NCBI GenBank assembly: GCA_002419055.1
Contig: DIFI01000014.1
Span: 1 to 7,961, forward strand
Origin: Peptococcaceae bacterium UBA5752
GTDB lineage: Bacteria > Bacillota > Dehalobacteriia > UBA4068
DNA: 7,961 nucleotides
Direction: 5' to 3'
Shown: one piece after another, positions 1-7,400 of the stretch
Layout: every line of letters begins with the position of its first letter
How positions within the stretch are numbered: position 1 is the first letter of the stretch
Made by a program: the position numbers and the translations under genes
The notes under the pieces: model-generated
What the model was told of the DNA's origin: nothing
Databases searched by the model: none
Seen by the model: only the letters and a program-made list of their open reading frames with translations

Positions 1-1
1 T

Positions 2-1207
2 TTATTTATCATTAATGCCGGTTACAACACCGGAACCAACTGTACGGCCGCCTTCGCGGATAGCGAAACGCAAACCTTCTTCGATGGCGATCGGGGTGAT
101 CAACTCAATATCCATTTGAATATTGTCGCCAGGCATTACCATTTCAACGCCTTCCGGCAAATTGGCCACGCCGGTAACGTCTGTTGTGCGGAAATAAAAC
201 TGCGGTCTGTATCCGTTAAAGAACGGTGTATGACGTCCGCCTTCTTCCTTGGTCAGAACATAGACCTCACCATGGAATTTGGTATGCGGATGAATGCTCC
301 CCGGCTTCGCCAAAACTTGGCCGCGCTCTACTTCTTTACGCTCAACACCACGCAGCAAGCATCCGACGTTGTCTCCTGTCTCTGCGTAATCAAGCAGCTT
401 ACGGAACATTTCCACGCCTGTTACTACTGTCTTCTTGCTCAGTTCCTGGAGTCCGACGATTTCTACCGTCTCGCCGACTTTAACCTGTCCGCGTTCCACT
501 CTGCCTGTGACCACGGTGCCGCGGCCGGTAATCGTGAAAACATCTTCGATAGGCAGCAAGAATGGCTTTTCGGTATCTCTTACCGGTGTCGGAATATATG
601 CGTCTACTGCATCCATCAGTTTCCAGATGCTGCCGCAATGCGGGCAATCTCTCTCGCCGCAGCCGCATTCGCCGGCTTTTAATGCCGAACCCGCAATGAT
701 CGGTATATCATCACCCGGGAACTCATATTCGCTCAGTAAGTCTCTGATCTCCATCTCGACCAAATCCATCAATTCCGGATCGTCTACCTGATCTGATTTG
801 TTCATATATACTACGATATAAGGTACGCCGACCTGTCTGGCCAACAGAATATGCTCTCTTGTTTGAGGCATCGGGCCGTCTGCCGCGCTCACTACCAATA
901 TCGCTCCGTCCATTTGTGCCGCGCCGGTGATCATGTTCTTGACATAGTCAGCGTGTCCGGGGCAGTCGACGTGCGCATAGTGACGCTTTTCCGTCTCATA
1001 TTCTACGTGCGCAGTATTGATCGTGATTCCTCTTGCTTTTTCTTCCGGCGCCTTATCGATTTGGTCATAGGCCGTTGCTACCGCGCCGCCAACCTTCGAC
1101 AAACACATGGTGATTGCCGCTGTTAAGGTCGTCTTACCATGGTCAACGTGTCCGATTGTGCCCACGTTTACATGCGGTTTTGTTCTTTCAAATTTCTGCT
1201 TCGCCAT
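2..1207 (-). CDS. tuf: Elongation factor Tu (EF-Tu), complete, 401 aa
   Basis: EF-Tu is the cytoplasmic GTPase that carries aminoacyl-tRNA to the ribosomal A site. The GTP-binding motifs are all present: GHVDHGKT (residues 19-26), RGIT (59-62), DCPGH (81-85, with the catalytic His85), NKSD (136-139, where Cys, Thr, Ala or Val is commoner at the third position) and SAL (174-176). Domains 2 and 3 follow, with TGRGTVVTGRVERG near 227-240 and the conserved C-terminal REGGRTVGSGVV. The protein is a few residues longer than E. coli EF-Tu because of a Cys-rich segment at 181-191. I chose the ATG at 1207, which follows an AAGGGG ribosome binding site; an in-frame GTG at 1216 overlaps that site. The TAA stop lies at 2-4, so the gene is complete, and what follows it is outside the window. 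It is last of the visible str-operon genes, 66 bases after fusA. It looks GC-richer than fusA (169 of 300 bases in five sampled rows, against 168 of 360). Confidence 0.99.
   Translation of the reverse strand: MAKQKFERTKPHVNVGTIGHVDHGKTTLTAAITMCLSKVGGAVATAYDQIDKAPEEKARGITINTAHVEYETEKRHYAHVDCPGHADYVKNMITGAAQMDGAILVVSAADGPMPQTREHILLARQVGVPYIVVYMNKSDQVDDPELMDLVEMEIRDLLSEYEFPGDDIPIIAGSALKAGECGCGERDCPHCGSIWKLMDAVDAYIPTPVRDTEKPFLLPIEDVFTITGRGTVVTGRVERGQVKVGETVEIVGLQELSKKTVVTGVEMFRKLLDYAETGDNVGCLLRGVERKEVERGQVLAKPGSIHPHTKFHGEVYVLTKEEGGRHTPFFNGYRPQFYFRTTDVTGVANLPEGVEMVMPGDNIQMDIELITPIAIEEGLRFAIREGGRTVGSGVVTGINDK
635..667 (-). other. Four-cysteine cluster in the EF-Tu G domain
   Basis: EF-Tu residues 181-191 read CGCGERDCPHC, giving Cys181, Cys183, Cys188 and Cys191 (C-x-C-x4-C-x2-C). 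They lie just after the SAL motif, in the part of the G domain where E. coli and Bacillus EF-Tu have a cysteine-free stretch (ALEGDAEWEAK). The spacing resembles a small zinc or other metal knuckle. Metal binding is inference from the spacing only. I recall similar cysteine-bearing versions in some anaerobic Clostridia but cannot confirm this here. Confidence 0.6.
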
Positions 1208-1273
1208 AATTAGCACCCCTTCTTAATTTTATCTTTAGATTTAAATTGACTAAATTTATCTATCTCATAAGGA
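1208..1273 (-). promoter_or_regulatory. fusA-tuf intergenic leader with tuf ribosome binding site
   Basis: This 66-base gap is strongly AT-rich, unlike its flanks. Reading the minus strand, AAGAAGGGGTG (core at 1216-1221) lies 8 bases before the ATG of tuf and fixes that start. The site resembles AAGGAGGTG with one base missing. An in-frame GTG at 1214-1216 is part of this site and is therefore an unlikely start. A TAAAAT box just upstream of the site could be a -10 element for a separate tuf promoter, but the hexamer 17 bases further up (TTTAGT) is a poor -35, so I do not call a promoter. No GC-rich stem followed by a T-run is present, so there is no terminator between fusA and tuf. Confidence 0.55.
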
Positions 1274-3349
1274 TTAATAACATCTGCTTTTGTCAACAAT
1301 GGCTTTGGCAATGTTCGACGGAACCTCATCATAATGAGAAAACTGCATCGTATAAATTCCTCTGCCTTGAGTTCTAGAACGCAAATCGGTAGCATATCCG
1401 AACATCTGAGAAAGCGGAACAAATCCTCTTATTACCTGAATACCATTACGGCTTTCTATTCCTTCCAAGTGACCGCGGCGGCTGTTTAAGTCACCGATCA
1501 CATCACCCATATATTCATCGGGAGTTAACACTTCGATTTTGAATATCGGCTCTAATATTACCGGCGACGCTTTAGCTGCGCCGTCTCTAAAGGCAAACGA
1601 ACCGGCAATTTTATAAGCCATCTCTGAAGAATCGACTTCATGATATGAACCATCAAGCAAAACGGCTTTGATGTCAACTACTTGGAACCCAGCTAAAATG
1701 CCGTTTTCCATTGCTTCTTTGATACCGGCTTCGATCGGAGAAATAAATTCTTTGGGTATTGCACCGCCGACTATTTTACTTTCGAAACAAAAACCAGCTC
1801 CAGGCTCCTGTGGTGAAAATTCTACAACACAGTGACCATATTGGCCGTGACCGCCGGATTGTTTGATATATTTGCCTACACCTTTAACGGTGCTACGTAT
1901 CGTTTCTTTATAGGCAACCTGCGGTTTACCGACATTGGCATCTACTCTGAATTCTCTAAGCAATCGATCAATAATAATTTCCAAATGCAATTCACCCATA
2001 CCGGCGATCAGCATCTGGCCTGTGTCATTATTAGTACGGACTTTAAAAGTAGGATCTTCTTCAGCCAGCTTTTGCAAGGCAATGCTCATTTTTTCCTGAT
2101 CGGCAGTCGTTTTCGGCTCGATCGCTACATCAATAACAGGTTCGGGAAAATCCATTTTTTCCAGCATAATCTGTTTATCTTCGTCGCAAAGTGTATCTCC
2201 CGTGGTAGTATTACGAAAACCAACAGCAGCTAGTATATCACCGGCATAGGCCTCTTGAATATCTTCTCTGTGATTAGCATGCATCTGTAAGAGGCGGCCA
2301 ACCCGTTCTTTCTTATCACGGCTGCTATTATAAATATAAGACCCGCTTTTTAATGTACCGGAATAAACACGGAAAAAAGTCAGTTTGCCAACATAAGGAT
2401 CAGTCATTATTTTGAAGGCCAGCGCAGAAAAAGGTTCGTTCTCAGCAGCACTTCGGTAAACTTCTTCACCATCCTTGTCCACGCCCTTTACGGGTGGGAT
2501 ATCAGTGGGTGAAGGTAAATAATCGACAATTGCATCAAGCAGTTGCTGGACGCCTTTATTCTTGAATGACGAACCGCACAAAACCGGGTTGATTTTGGCT
2601 GCCAACGTAGCCTTGCGTATACCTGTTATCAACTCTTCGGCAGTAAATTTGCCATCTTCAATATATTTTTCCATCATATCGTCATTTTGTTCAACAATTC
2701 TCTCAATCAATAATTGACGATATTCTTGTGCCAGCTCCTGCATATCTTCGGGAATCGGGATAATCTTGATTTCTCTGCCGGCAACATCTTCGTAAACGTT
2801 TGCTTCCATACGTACCAGATCAATAATACCGGTAAACTTTTCCTCTGAGCCAATCGGTAATTGCACAGCAATAGGATTAGCGCCCAAACGTTCACGAATC
2901 ATCTTCATGCCACGGAAAAAATCTGCGCCGACTCTATCCATTTTGTTGATATAGGCAATCCGCGGAACACCATAATGGTCAGCCTGTCTCCAGACTGTTT
3001 CACTTTGCGGTTCCACACCGCCGACCGAACAAAACACAGCAACCGCACCATCAAGCACTCTTAAGGAGCGTTCAACTTCGACGGTAAAGTCAACATGGCC
3101 TGGCGTGTCGATAATGTTTATACGATGATCGCGCCAATAACAAGTAGTAGCAGCAGAGGTTATAGTAATACCTCTTTCCTGCTCCTGCTCCATAAAATCC
3201 ATAGTGGCAGCGCCATCATGAACCTCACCGACCCGATGCACTTTCCCGGTATAGAAAAGTACCCGCTCAGTTGTTGTTGTTTTACCGGCATCAATATGAG
3301 CCATGATGCCGATATTTCTTGTTTTTTCCAGCGGGCATTCCCTGGACAT
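1274..3349 (-). CDS. fusA: Elongation factor G (EF-G), complete, 691 aa
   Basis: EF-G is the GTPase that drives translocation of tRNA and mRNA on the ribosome and, with ribosome recycling factor, splits ribosomes after termination. GTPase motifs are intact: AHIDAGKT (residues 17-24), RGITIT (59-64), DTPGH (81-85), NKMD (135-138) and GSSFKNKG (259-266). Domain IV shows GGHGQYGHC followed by GGAIPKEF, and domain V contains GDLNSRRGH and the conserved FGYATDLRS. GEVHDGAATMDF and EQERGITIT mark the housekeeping EF-G1 type rather than a paralogue or a TetM-like protection protein. Length matches Bacillus EF-G (692). The ATG at 3349 is preceded by GGAGGAG at 3358-3364; the stop is TAA. It lies 39 bases downstream of rpsG and 66 bases upstream of tuf, the standard str-operon place. 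The C-terminus ends in an unremarkable short SRCY. Nothing suggests truncation or frameshift. Confidence 0.99.
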   Translation of the reverse strand: MSRECPLEKTRNIGIMAHIDAGKTTTTERVLFYTGKVHRVGEVHDGAATMDFMEQEQERGITITSAATTCYWRDHRINIIDTPGHVDFTVEVERSLRVLDGAVAVFCSVGGVEPQSETVWRQADHYGVPRIAYINKMDRVGADFFRGMKMIRERLGANPIAVQLPIGSEEKFTGIIDLVRMEANVYEDVAGREIKIIPIPEDMQELAQEYRQLLIERIVEQNDDMMEKYIEDGKFTAEELITGIRKATLAAKINPVLCGSSFKNKGVQQLLDAIVDYLPSPTDIPPVKGVDKDGEEVYRSAAENEPFSALAFKIMTDPYVGKLTFFRVYSGTLKSGSYIYNSSRDKKERVGRLLQMHANHREDIQEAYAGDILAAVGFRNTTTGDTLCDEDKQIMLEKMDFPEPVIDVAIEPKTTADQEKMSIALQKLAEEDPTFKVRTNNDTGQMLIAGMGELHLEIIIDRLLREFRVDANVGKPQVAYKETIRSTVKGVGKYIKQSGGHGQYGHCVVEFSPQEPGAGFCFESKIVGGAIPKEFISPIEAGIKEAMENGILAGFQVVDIKAVLLDGSYHEVDSSEMAYKIAGSFAFRDGAAKASPVILEPIFKIEVLTPDEYMGDVIGDLNSRRGHLEGIESRNGIQVIRGFVPLSQMFGYATDLRSRTQGRGIYTMQFSHYDEVPSNIAKAIVDKSRCY

Positions 3350-3388
3350 AATAACTTCTCCTCCAATATAGGTAGCAACTAACGCATC

Positions 3389-3859
3389 TTACCAGCGATA
3401 GTGGGCAAAAGCTTTGTTTGCTTCAGCCATTTTATGAGTATCTTCACGTTTTTTAACAGCAGCACCAGTATTATTAGCGGCATCCATCAATTCACCAGCT
3501 AATTTCTCCTGCATGCTATGTCCGCTGCGTTTTCTTGAAAATAAGACGATCCAGCGAATACCAAGAGCCTGTTTTCTGTCGGCACGCACTTCGATTGGCA
3601 CCTGATAGTTGGCACCACCAACGCGGCGAGCCTTGACTTCCAGAATAGGCATAACATTTTTCATCGCTGCATTAAACACATCCATCGGATCGGAGCCGGT
3701 TTTTTCACGAATGATATCAAACGCTCCGTAAACTATGGCTTCAGCCGTACCCTTTTTACCGTCAAGCATCATCTGGTTGATAAACTTTGTCAGTACTTTG
3801 CTATGATAAACGGGATCCGGCAATACTTCTATTTTGGCAACATTACCGCGCCTTGGCAT
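3389..3859 (-). CDS. rpsG: 30S ribosomal protein S7, complete, 156 aa
   Basis: S7 is a primary 16S rRNA-binding protein that nucleates folding of the 30S head and lines the E site. The start MPRRGNV and end AEANKAFAHYRW are family signatures, with KARRVGGANYQVP at residues 75-87 and AANNTGAAVKKREDTHKMAE near the C-terminus. The length of 156 is typical for bacteria. The ATG at 3859 follows an AAAGGAGGT ribosome binding site (3866-3874). It sits 37 bases after rpsL and 39 bases before fusA. In E. coli S7 represses its own operon by binding the rpsL-rpsG intercistronic RNA; whether that happens here is unknown, but a small hairpin touches this ribosome binding site. Confidence 0.99.
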   Translation of the reverse strand: MPRRGNVAKIEVLPDPVYHSKVLTKFINQMMLDGKKGTAEAIVYGAFDIIREKTGSDPMDVFNAAMKNVMPILEVKARRVGGANYQVPIEVRADRKQALGIRWIVLFSRKRSGHSMQEKLAGELMDAANNTGAAVKKREDTHKMAEANKAFAHYRW

Positions 3860-3871
3860 TACATAACCTCC

Positions 3872-3886
3872 TTTGGTAAATCCAAA
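3872..3886 (-). promoter_or_regulatory. Small hairpin beside the rpsG ribosome binding site
   Basis: On the minus strand the sequence TTTGGATTTACCAAA forms a perfect 5-bp stem with a 5-base loop. The 3' arm runs into the rpsG ribosome binding site and shares its first three bases (3872-3874). It lies in the rpsL-rpsG gap, the place where S7 acts as a translational repressor in E. coli. The stem is short and has only two G-C pairs, so a regulatory role is a guess. Confidence 0.25.
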
Positions 3887-3896
3887 TCATTACTTG

Positions 3897-4283
3897 CTAA
3901 CTTTTAGCTTTAGTCTTTGGCTTCTTAGCTCCATATTTACTTCTGGCCTGATTACGGTTAGCTACGCCTGCCGTATCCAAAGCGCCTCGGATGATATGGT
4001 AACGCACGCCCGGCAAATCCTTAACACGACCGCCTCTGACAAGTGTCACGGAGTGCTCCTGTAAGTTATGGCCGATACCCGGGATGTAAGCAGTGACTTC
4101 TATACCATGAGTTAAGCGCACACGTGCAACTTTCCTTAATGCAGAATTCGGTTTTTTAGGTGTTGTCGTGTAAACTCTGGTGCAAACGCCCCTTTTTTGC
4201 GGACATTCCGTAAGAGCGGGAGCATTAGACTTTTTTACTATTGATTCCCTTTGATGTCTTACCAATTGGCTGATGGTTGACAA
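3897..4283 (-). CDS. rpsL: 30S ribosomal protein S12, complete, TTG start, 128 aa
   Basis: S12 sits at the decoding centre on the 30S interface and governs accuracy of codon reading. Family hallmarks are CPQKRGVCTRVYTTTPKKPNSAL (split here as residues 27-46 and beyond), HNLQEHSV (72-79), RGGRVKDLPGVRY (83-95) and QARSKYGAKKPK at the C-terminus. Lys43 and Lys88, where changes give streptomycin resistance in E. coli, are the wild-type residues, and Asp89, the methylthiolation site, is present. I start the gene at TTG 4283 because AAGGAGGTG lies 6 bases upstream and the N-terminus (M)STISQLVR then aligns with the usual MPTISQLVR or MATVNQLVR. The frame stays open upstream to an ATG at 4334, which would add 17 unrelated residues and has no good ribosome binding site. 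The stop is TAG. The gene opens the str operon: rpoC ends 144 bases upstream and rpsG follows after 37 bases. Confidence 0.97.
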   Translation of the reverse strand: MSTISQLVRHQRESIVKKSNAPALTECPQKRGVCTRVYTTTPKKPNSALRKVARVRLTHGIEVTAYIPGIGHNLQEHSVTLVRGGRVKDLPGVRYHIIRGALDTAGVANRNQARSKYGAKKPKTKAKS

Positions 4284-4289
4284 AAGATC

Positions 4290-4298
4290 CACCTCCTT
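4290..4298 (-). promoter_or_regulatory. rpsL ribosome binding site that fixes the TTG start
   Basis: The minus strand reads AAGGAGGTG, a near-perfect complement of the 16S rRNA 3' end, then GATCTT, then TTG. The 6-base spacer is optimal. A GTG inside this site and an ATG at 4334 are in frame but are not suitably placed. A strong site may compensate for the weaker TTG initiator of a highly expressed gene. Confidence 0.85.
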
Positions 4299-4317
4299 CC
4301 AAAAAAGTTCATCTAAT

Positions 4318-4327
4318 CGGTTAACCG
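4318..4327. repeat. 10-bp perfect palindrome in the rpsL leader
   Basis: CGGTTAACCG is identical on both strands. It lies 20 bases upstream of the rpsL ribosome binding site, inside the likely untranslated leader. As RNA it could make only a 3-bp stem with a UUAA loop, so any function would more likely be as DNA. It may be chance; no second copy was noticed in the window. Confidence 0.35.
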
Positions 4328-4341
4328 CTGCCATAATAAAG

Positions 4342-4350
4342 CTTATACCA
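4342..4350 (-). promoter_or_regulatory. Candidate extended -10 promoter element for rpsL
   Basis: The minus strand reads TGGTATAAG, an extended -10 pattern (TGn followed by a TATAAT-like hexamer, 5 of 6). Initiation about 7 bases downstream would give a leader of roughly 50 bases before the TTG start. The -35 region at the right spacing (TACCGT) is poor. A rival pair lies further up: TTGAAA (4397-4402) and AATAAC (4374-4379) with a 17-base spacer. Either could drive rpsL-rpsG-fusA-tuf separately from rpoBC; the sequence alone does not decide. Confidence 0.25.
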
Positions 4351-4363
4351 GCTCTACAATGGC

Positions 4364-4376
4364 AACGGTATCCGTT
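4364..4376. repeat. Short inverted repeat between rpoC and rpsL
   Basis: AACGGTATCCGTT is a perfect inverted repeat with 5-base arms and a 3-base centre. On the minus strand it lies 51 bases after the rpoC stop and just upstream of the candidate extended -10 element. It has no following T-run, so it is not an intrinsic terminator. It could be an operator or a small RNA hairpin that protects the rpoC 3' end; both are speculation. Confidence 0.35.
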
Positions 4377-4427
4377 ATTTACCTTGGGCTATACTTTTTC
4401 AAAAAAGCAAGCTTGATCATTGTATCA

Positions 4428-7400
4428 TTATAATTCATCCGTGTCAACATTTTCCTTTAAAGATAATAAATCTTCAATTTCCATGTCATCATCAGTAAAA
4501 TCTATAGATATAGCATCATGTTGATCCGGCAAAAAGTCGCCATCTTTATTAAAGATATCCTCTTCAACACTGTCCAGTTCTAAATCGTCAGGCAAGAAGA
4601 CCTGAGCCGCCAAAGCTGCCGCTTCATCATTGCTGATCTCCGGTATTGCATCACTATCATCAATGCTGCGAACTTCAATATCACGATAACGAGACAATCC
4701 GGTACCGGCCGGAATCAGTTTGCCGATAATAACATTTTCTTTAAGACCTAAGAGCATATCAACTTTGCCCTTCAAGGCCGCATCCGTCAGCACCCTGGTG
4801 GTCTCTTGGAACGAAGCCGCCGACAGGAAGGAATCAGTCGCCAATGACGCTTTGGTAATGCCTAATAGCAGTGTTTTGGCAATGGCCGGTTCTTTTCCTT
4901 CAGCAATAGCATCTTCGTTGATCTTTTCAAACTCAAAGGTATCAACCAGTGATCCCGGCAAGAAATTTGTTGAACCGGAGTCCTCAATCTTGACTCTTTT
5001 GAGCATCTGTCGAACCATAACTTCGATATGCTTATCATTGATATCAACGCCTTGGAGACGATAAACGCGCTGCACCTCACGAAGCAAATACATCTGAACA
5101 CCGCGAATACCTTTAACCGCCAGCATATCATGAGGATTGATCGAACCTTCGGTAATCTCATCACCGGCCTCGACTTCTTGGCCGGCGATAACTTTGAGCG
5201 TAGACCCGTAAGAAGCATGATGTTCGGCCAATACGCGGCCTTCTTCCTCTCCCACGCCTAATATCTTGATCTCGCGTCTTCCCTTATTTTCACCAATTTT
5301 GATGATACCGTCGTACTCTGCGATAATGCCTTGGCCTTTCGGCTTACGAGCTTCAAACAGTTCTTCGACACGCGGTAAACCTTGGGTGATATCGTCACCG
5401 GCAACACCGCCGGTATGGAATGTTCTCATTGTTAACTGCGTACCAGGTTCGCCAATAGATTGAGCAGCGATAATACCAACCGCCTCGCCTATATCGACAA
5501 TATCTCCGGTAGCCAAGTTTCTACCATAGCATTTACGGCAAACACCATAATGAGTGCGGCAGGTTAGTATCGAACGAATGTTAACTTTACGCTCAGAGAG
5601 GGGTAAAGTCTTCAGATATTCTTCAATCTCATTAGCTTTATCGATACTGAGGAATTCGCCGACTTCACCAATCACTTCGCCAGTTTGCTTGTTTACTACA
5701 GCCGTCACTAAATACCTGCCCTCAATACGTTCACTCAAAGGCTCAATATTGGGAATTTCTTCGACCCAAACGCCCTGGACATCGCCACAATCATCCGCAC
5801 GTACTATCACGTCCTGCGCCACGTCGACCAAACGACGGGTCAAATAACCGGAGTCGGCTGTTCTCAATGCCGTGTCGGCCAAACCTTTACGGGCGCCGTG
5901 AGTAGAGATAAAGAATTCCAAAACCGTCAAGCCCTCACGGAAGTTAGCTTTGATCGGCAAGTCGATGATCCGGCCGGACGGGTCAGCCATCAAACCACGG
6001 GCACCGGCTAACTGACGAATTTGCTGTACATTACCACGGGCGCCGGAATTAGCCATCATATAGATTGGATTGAATTGATCAAGGCTTTCCATTAATGCTT
6101 TGGTTACATCGTCGGTAGCCCTCTGCCAAATTTTAACCGTTTCACTGTAACGGTCGTTCTCATTAACGATACCGTTTTGAAATAACTGATCAATCTTTAA
6201 TACCATCTGCTCGGCATCCTGCATTATTTGTTTCTTGCGTGCAGGAACTTTGATATCCTCGATACCGACAGTAATACCGGCCTTAGTGGAGTATTTGAAA
6301 CCAAGCGATTTGATGCCGTCAAGCATCTTTGAAGCAGCTGAGATCCCCATCCGTCGATAGCAGCGGTCTACGATAGTACCTAATACCTTTTTATCAACGC
6401 CGCTGTTAAAATAACCCATTTCCCGCGCCATCGGTATTTCATAGTTAAATATCAAGCGGCCTACAGTCGTTTGAAAACGTTTAAAACGTCCGTCTTCATA
6501 GCGCTCAAATTCGACCTCAGAAGTCTTACTTTGCCATACTGTATCCCATTCCTCGGGTTTTACTATATAAATTGGCGCATGCAAATCAATATCATCATCG
6601 AGATATGCACGATAGGCCTCATTATAATTTACATAAACATGACCCTCGCCCTTGGAGCCCTCTCTGGCTATCGTCAGATAATATGAACCCAAAACCATGT
6701 CCTGCGTCGGCGTCACCACCGGCCGCCCGTCTTTAGGATTGAGAATATTATTTGATGAGAGCATCAATACCCGCGCTTCAGCCTGCGCTTCCACAGATAA
6801 CGGCACATGGACCGCCATTTGGTCACCATCGAAGTCAGCGTTATAGGCGGTACAAACTAACGGATGAATCTGTAATGCGCGGCCTTCAACCAGCACAGGC
6901 TCGAATGCCTGAATGCCTAAACGGTGCAGCGTTGGCGCACGGTTTAAAAGCACTGGGTGTTCTTTAATTACACCCTCCAATACATCCCAAACCTCCGGCC
7001 GCACTCTTTCTACCATGCGCTTAGCATTCTTGATATTATGAGCATGACCATCCTTGACAAGACGTTTCATTACAAATGGCTTGAATAATTCCAGCGCCAT
7101 TTCTTTTGGCAAACCACATTGATGCATTTTCAATTCCGGACCAACCACAATAACCGAACGACCAGAATAATCAACACGTTTACCAAGCAAGTTCTGACGG
7201 AAACGTCCTTGCTTACCTTTAAGCATATCGGAAAGAGACTTAAGCGGTCTGTTACCTGGGCCGGTAACCGGCCGACCACGCCTGCCGTTATCGATCAAAG
7301 CATCGACTGCTTCTTGCAACATCCTCTTTTCATTACGCACAATAATATCGGGGGCGCCTAAATCAAGCAGCCTCTTTAAACGGTTATTTCTATTAATAAC

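Noticed and set aside
116..682. 188-codon open frame on the plus strand, antisense to tuf
   Set aside because: It lies wholly inside the unmistakable tuf gene, has no ribosome binding site and a composition that looks like reverse-strand translation. It is a shadow.
1208..1216. GTG start of tuf giving three extra residues
   Set aside because: The GTG is part of the ribosome binding site for the ATG at 1207, and EF-Tu proteins begin MAK.
1832..2233. 133-codon open frame on the plus strand, antisense to fusA
   Set aside because: It is fully within intact fusA, has no recognisable motif and no ribosome binding site.
4284..4334. N-terminal extension of S12 from the ATG at 4334
   Set aside because: It has no homology to S12, lacks a good ribosome binding site, and the strong AAGGAGGTG site falls within it, correctly spaced for the TTG at 4283.
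4390..4427. Intrinsic terminator after rpoC
   Set aside because: A six-T run is present on the minus strand but the only preceding symmetry is CAAGCTTG, a palindrome with no loop, so no stable stem forms.
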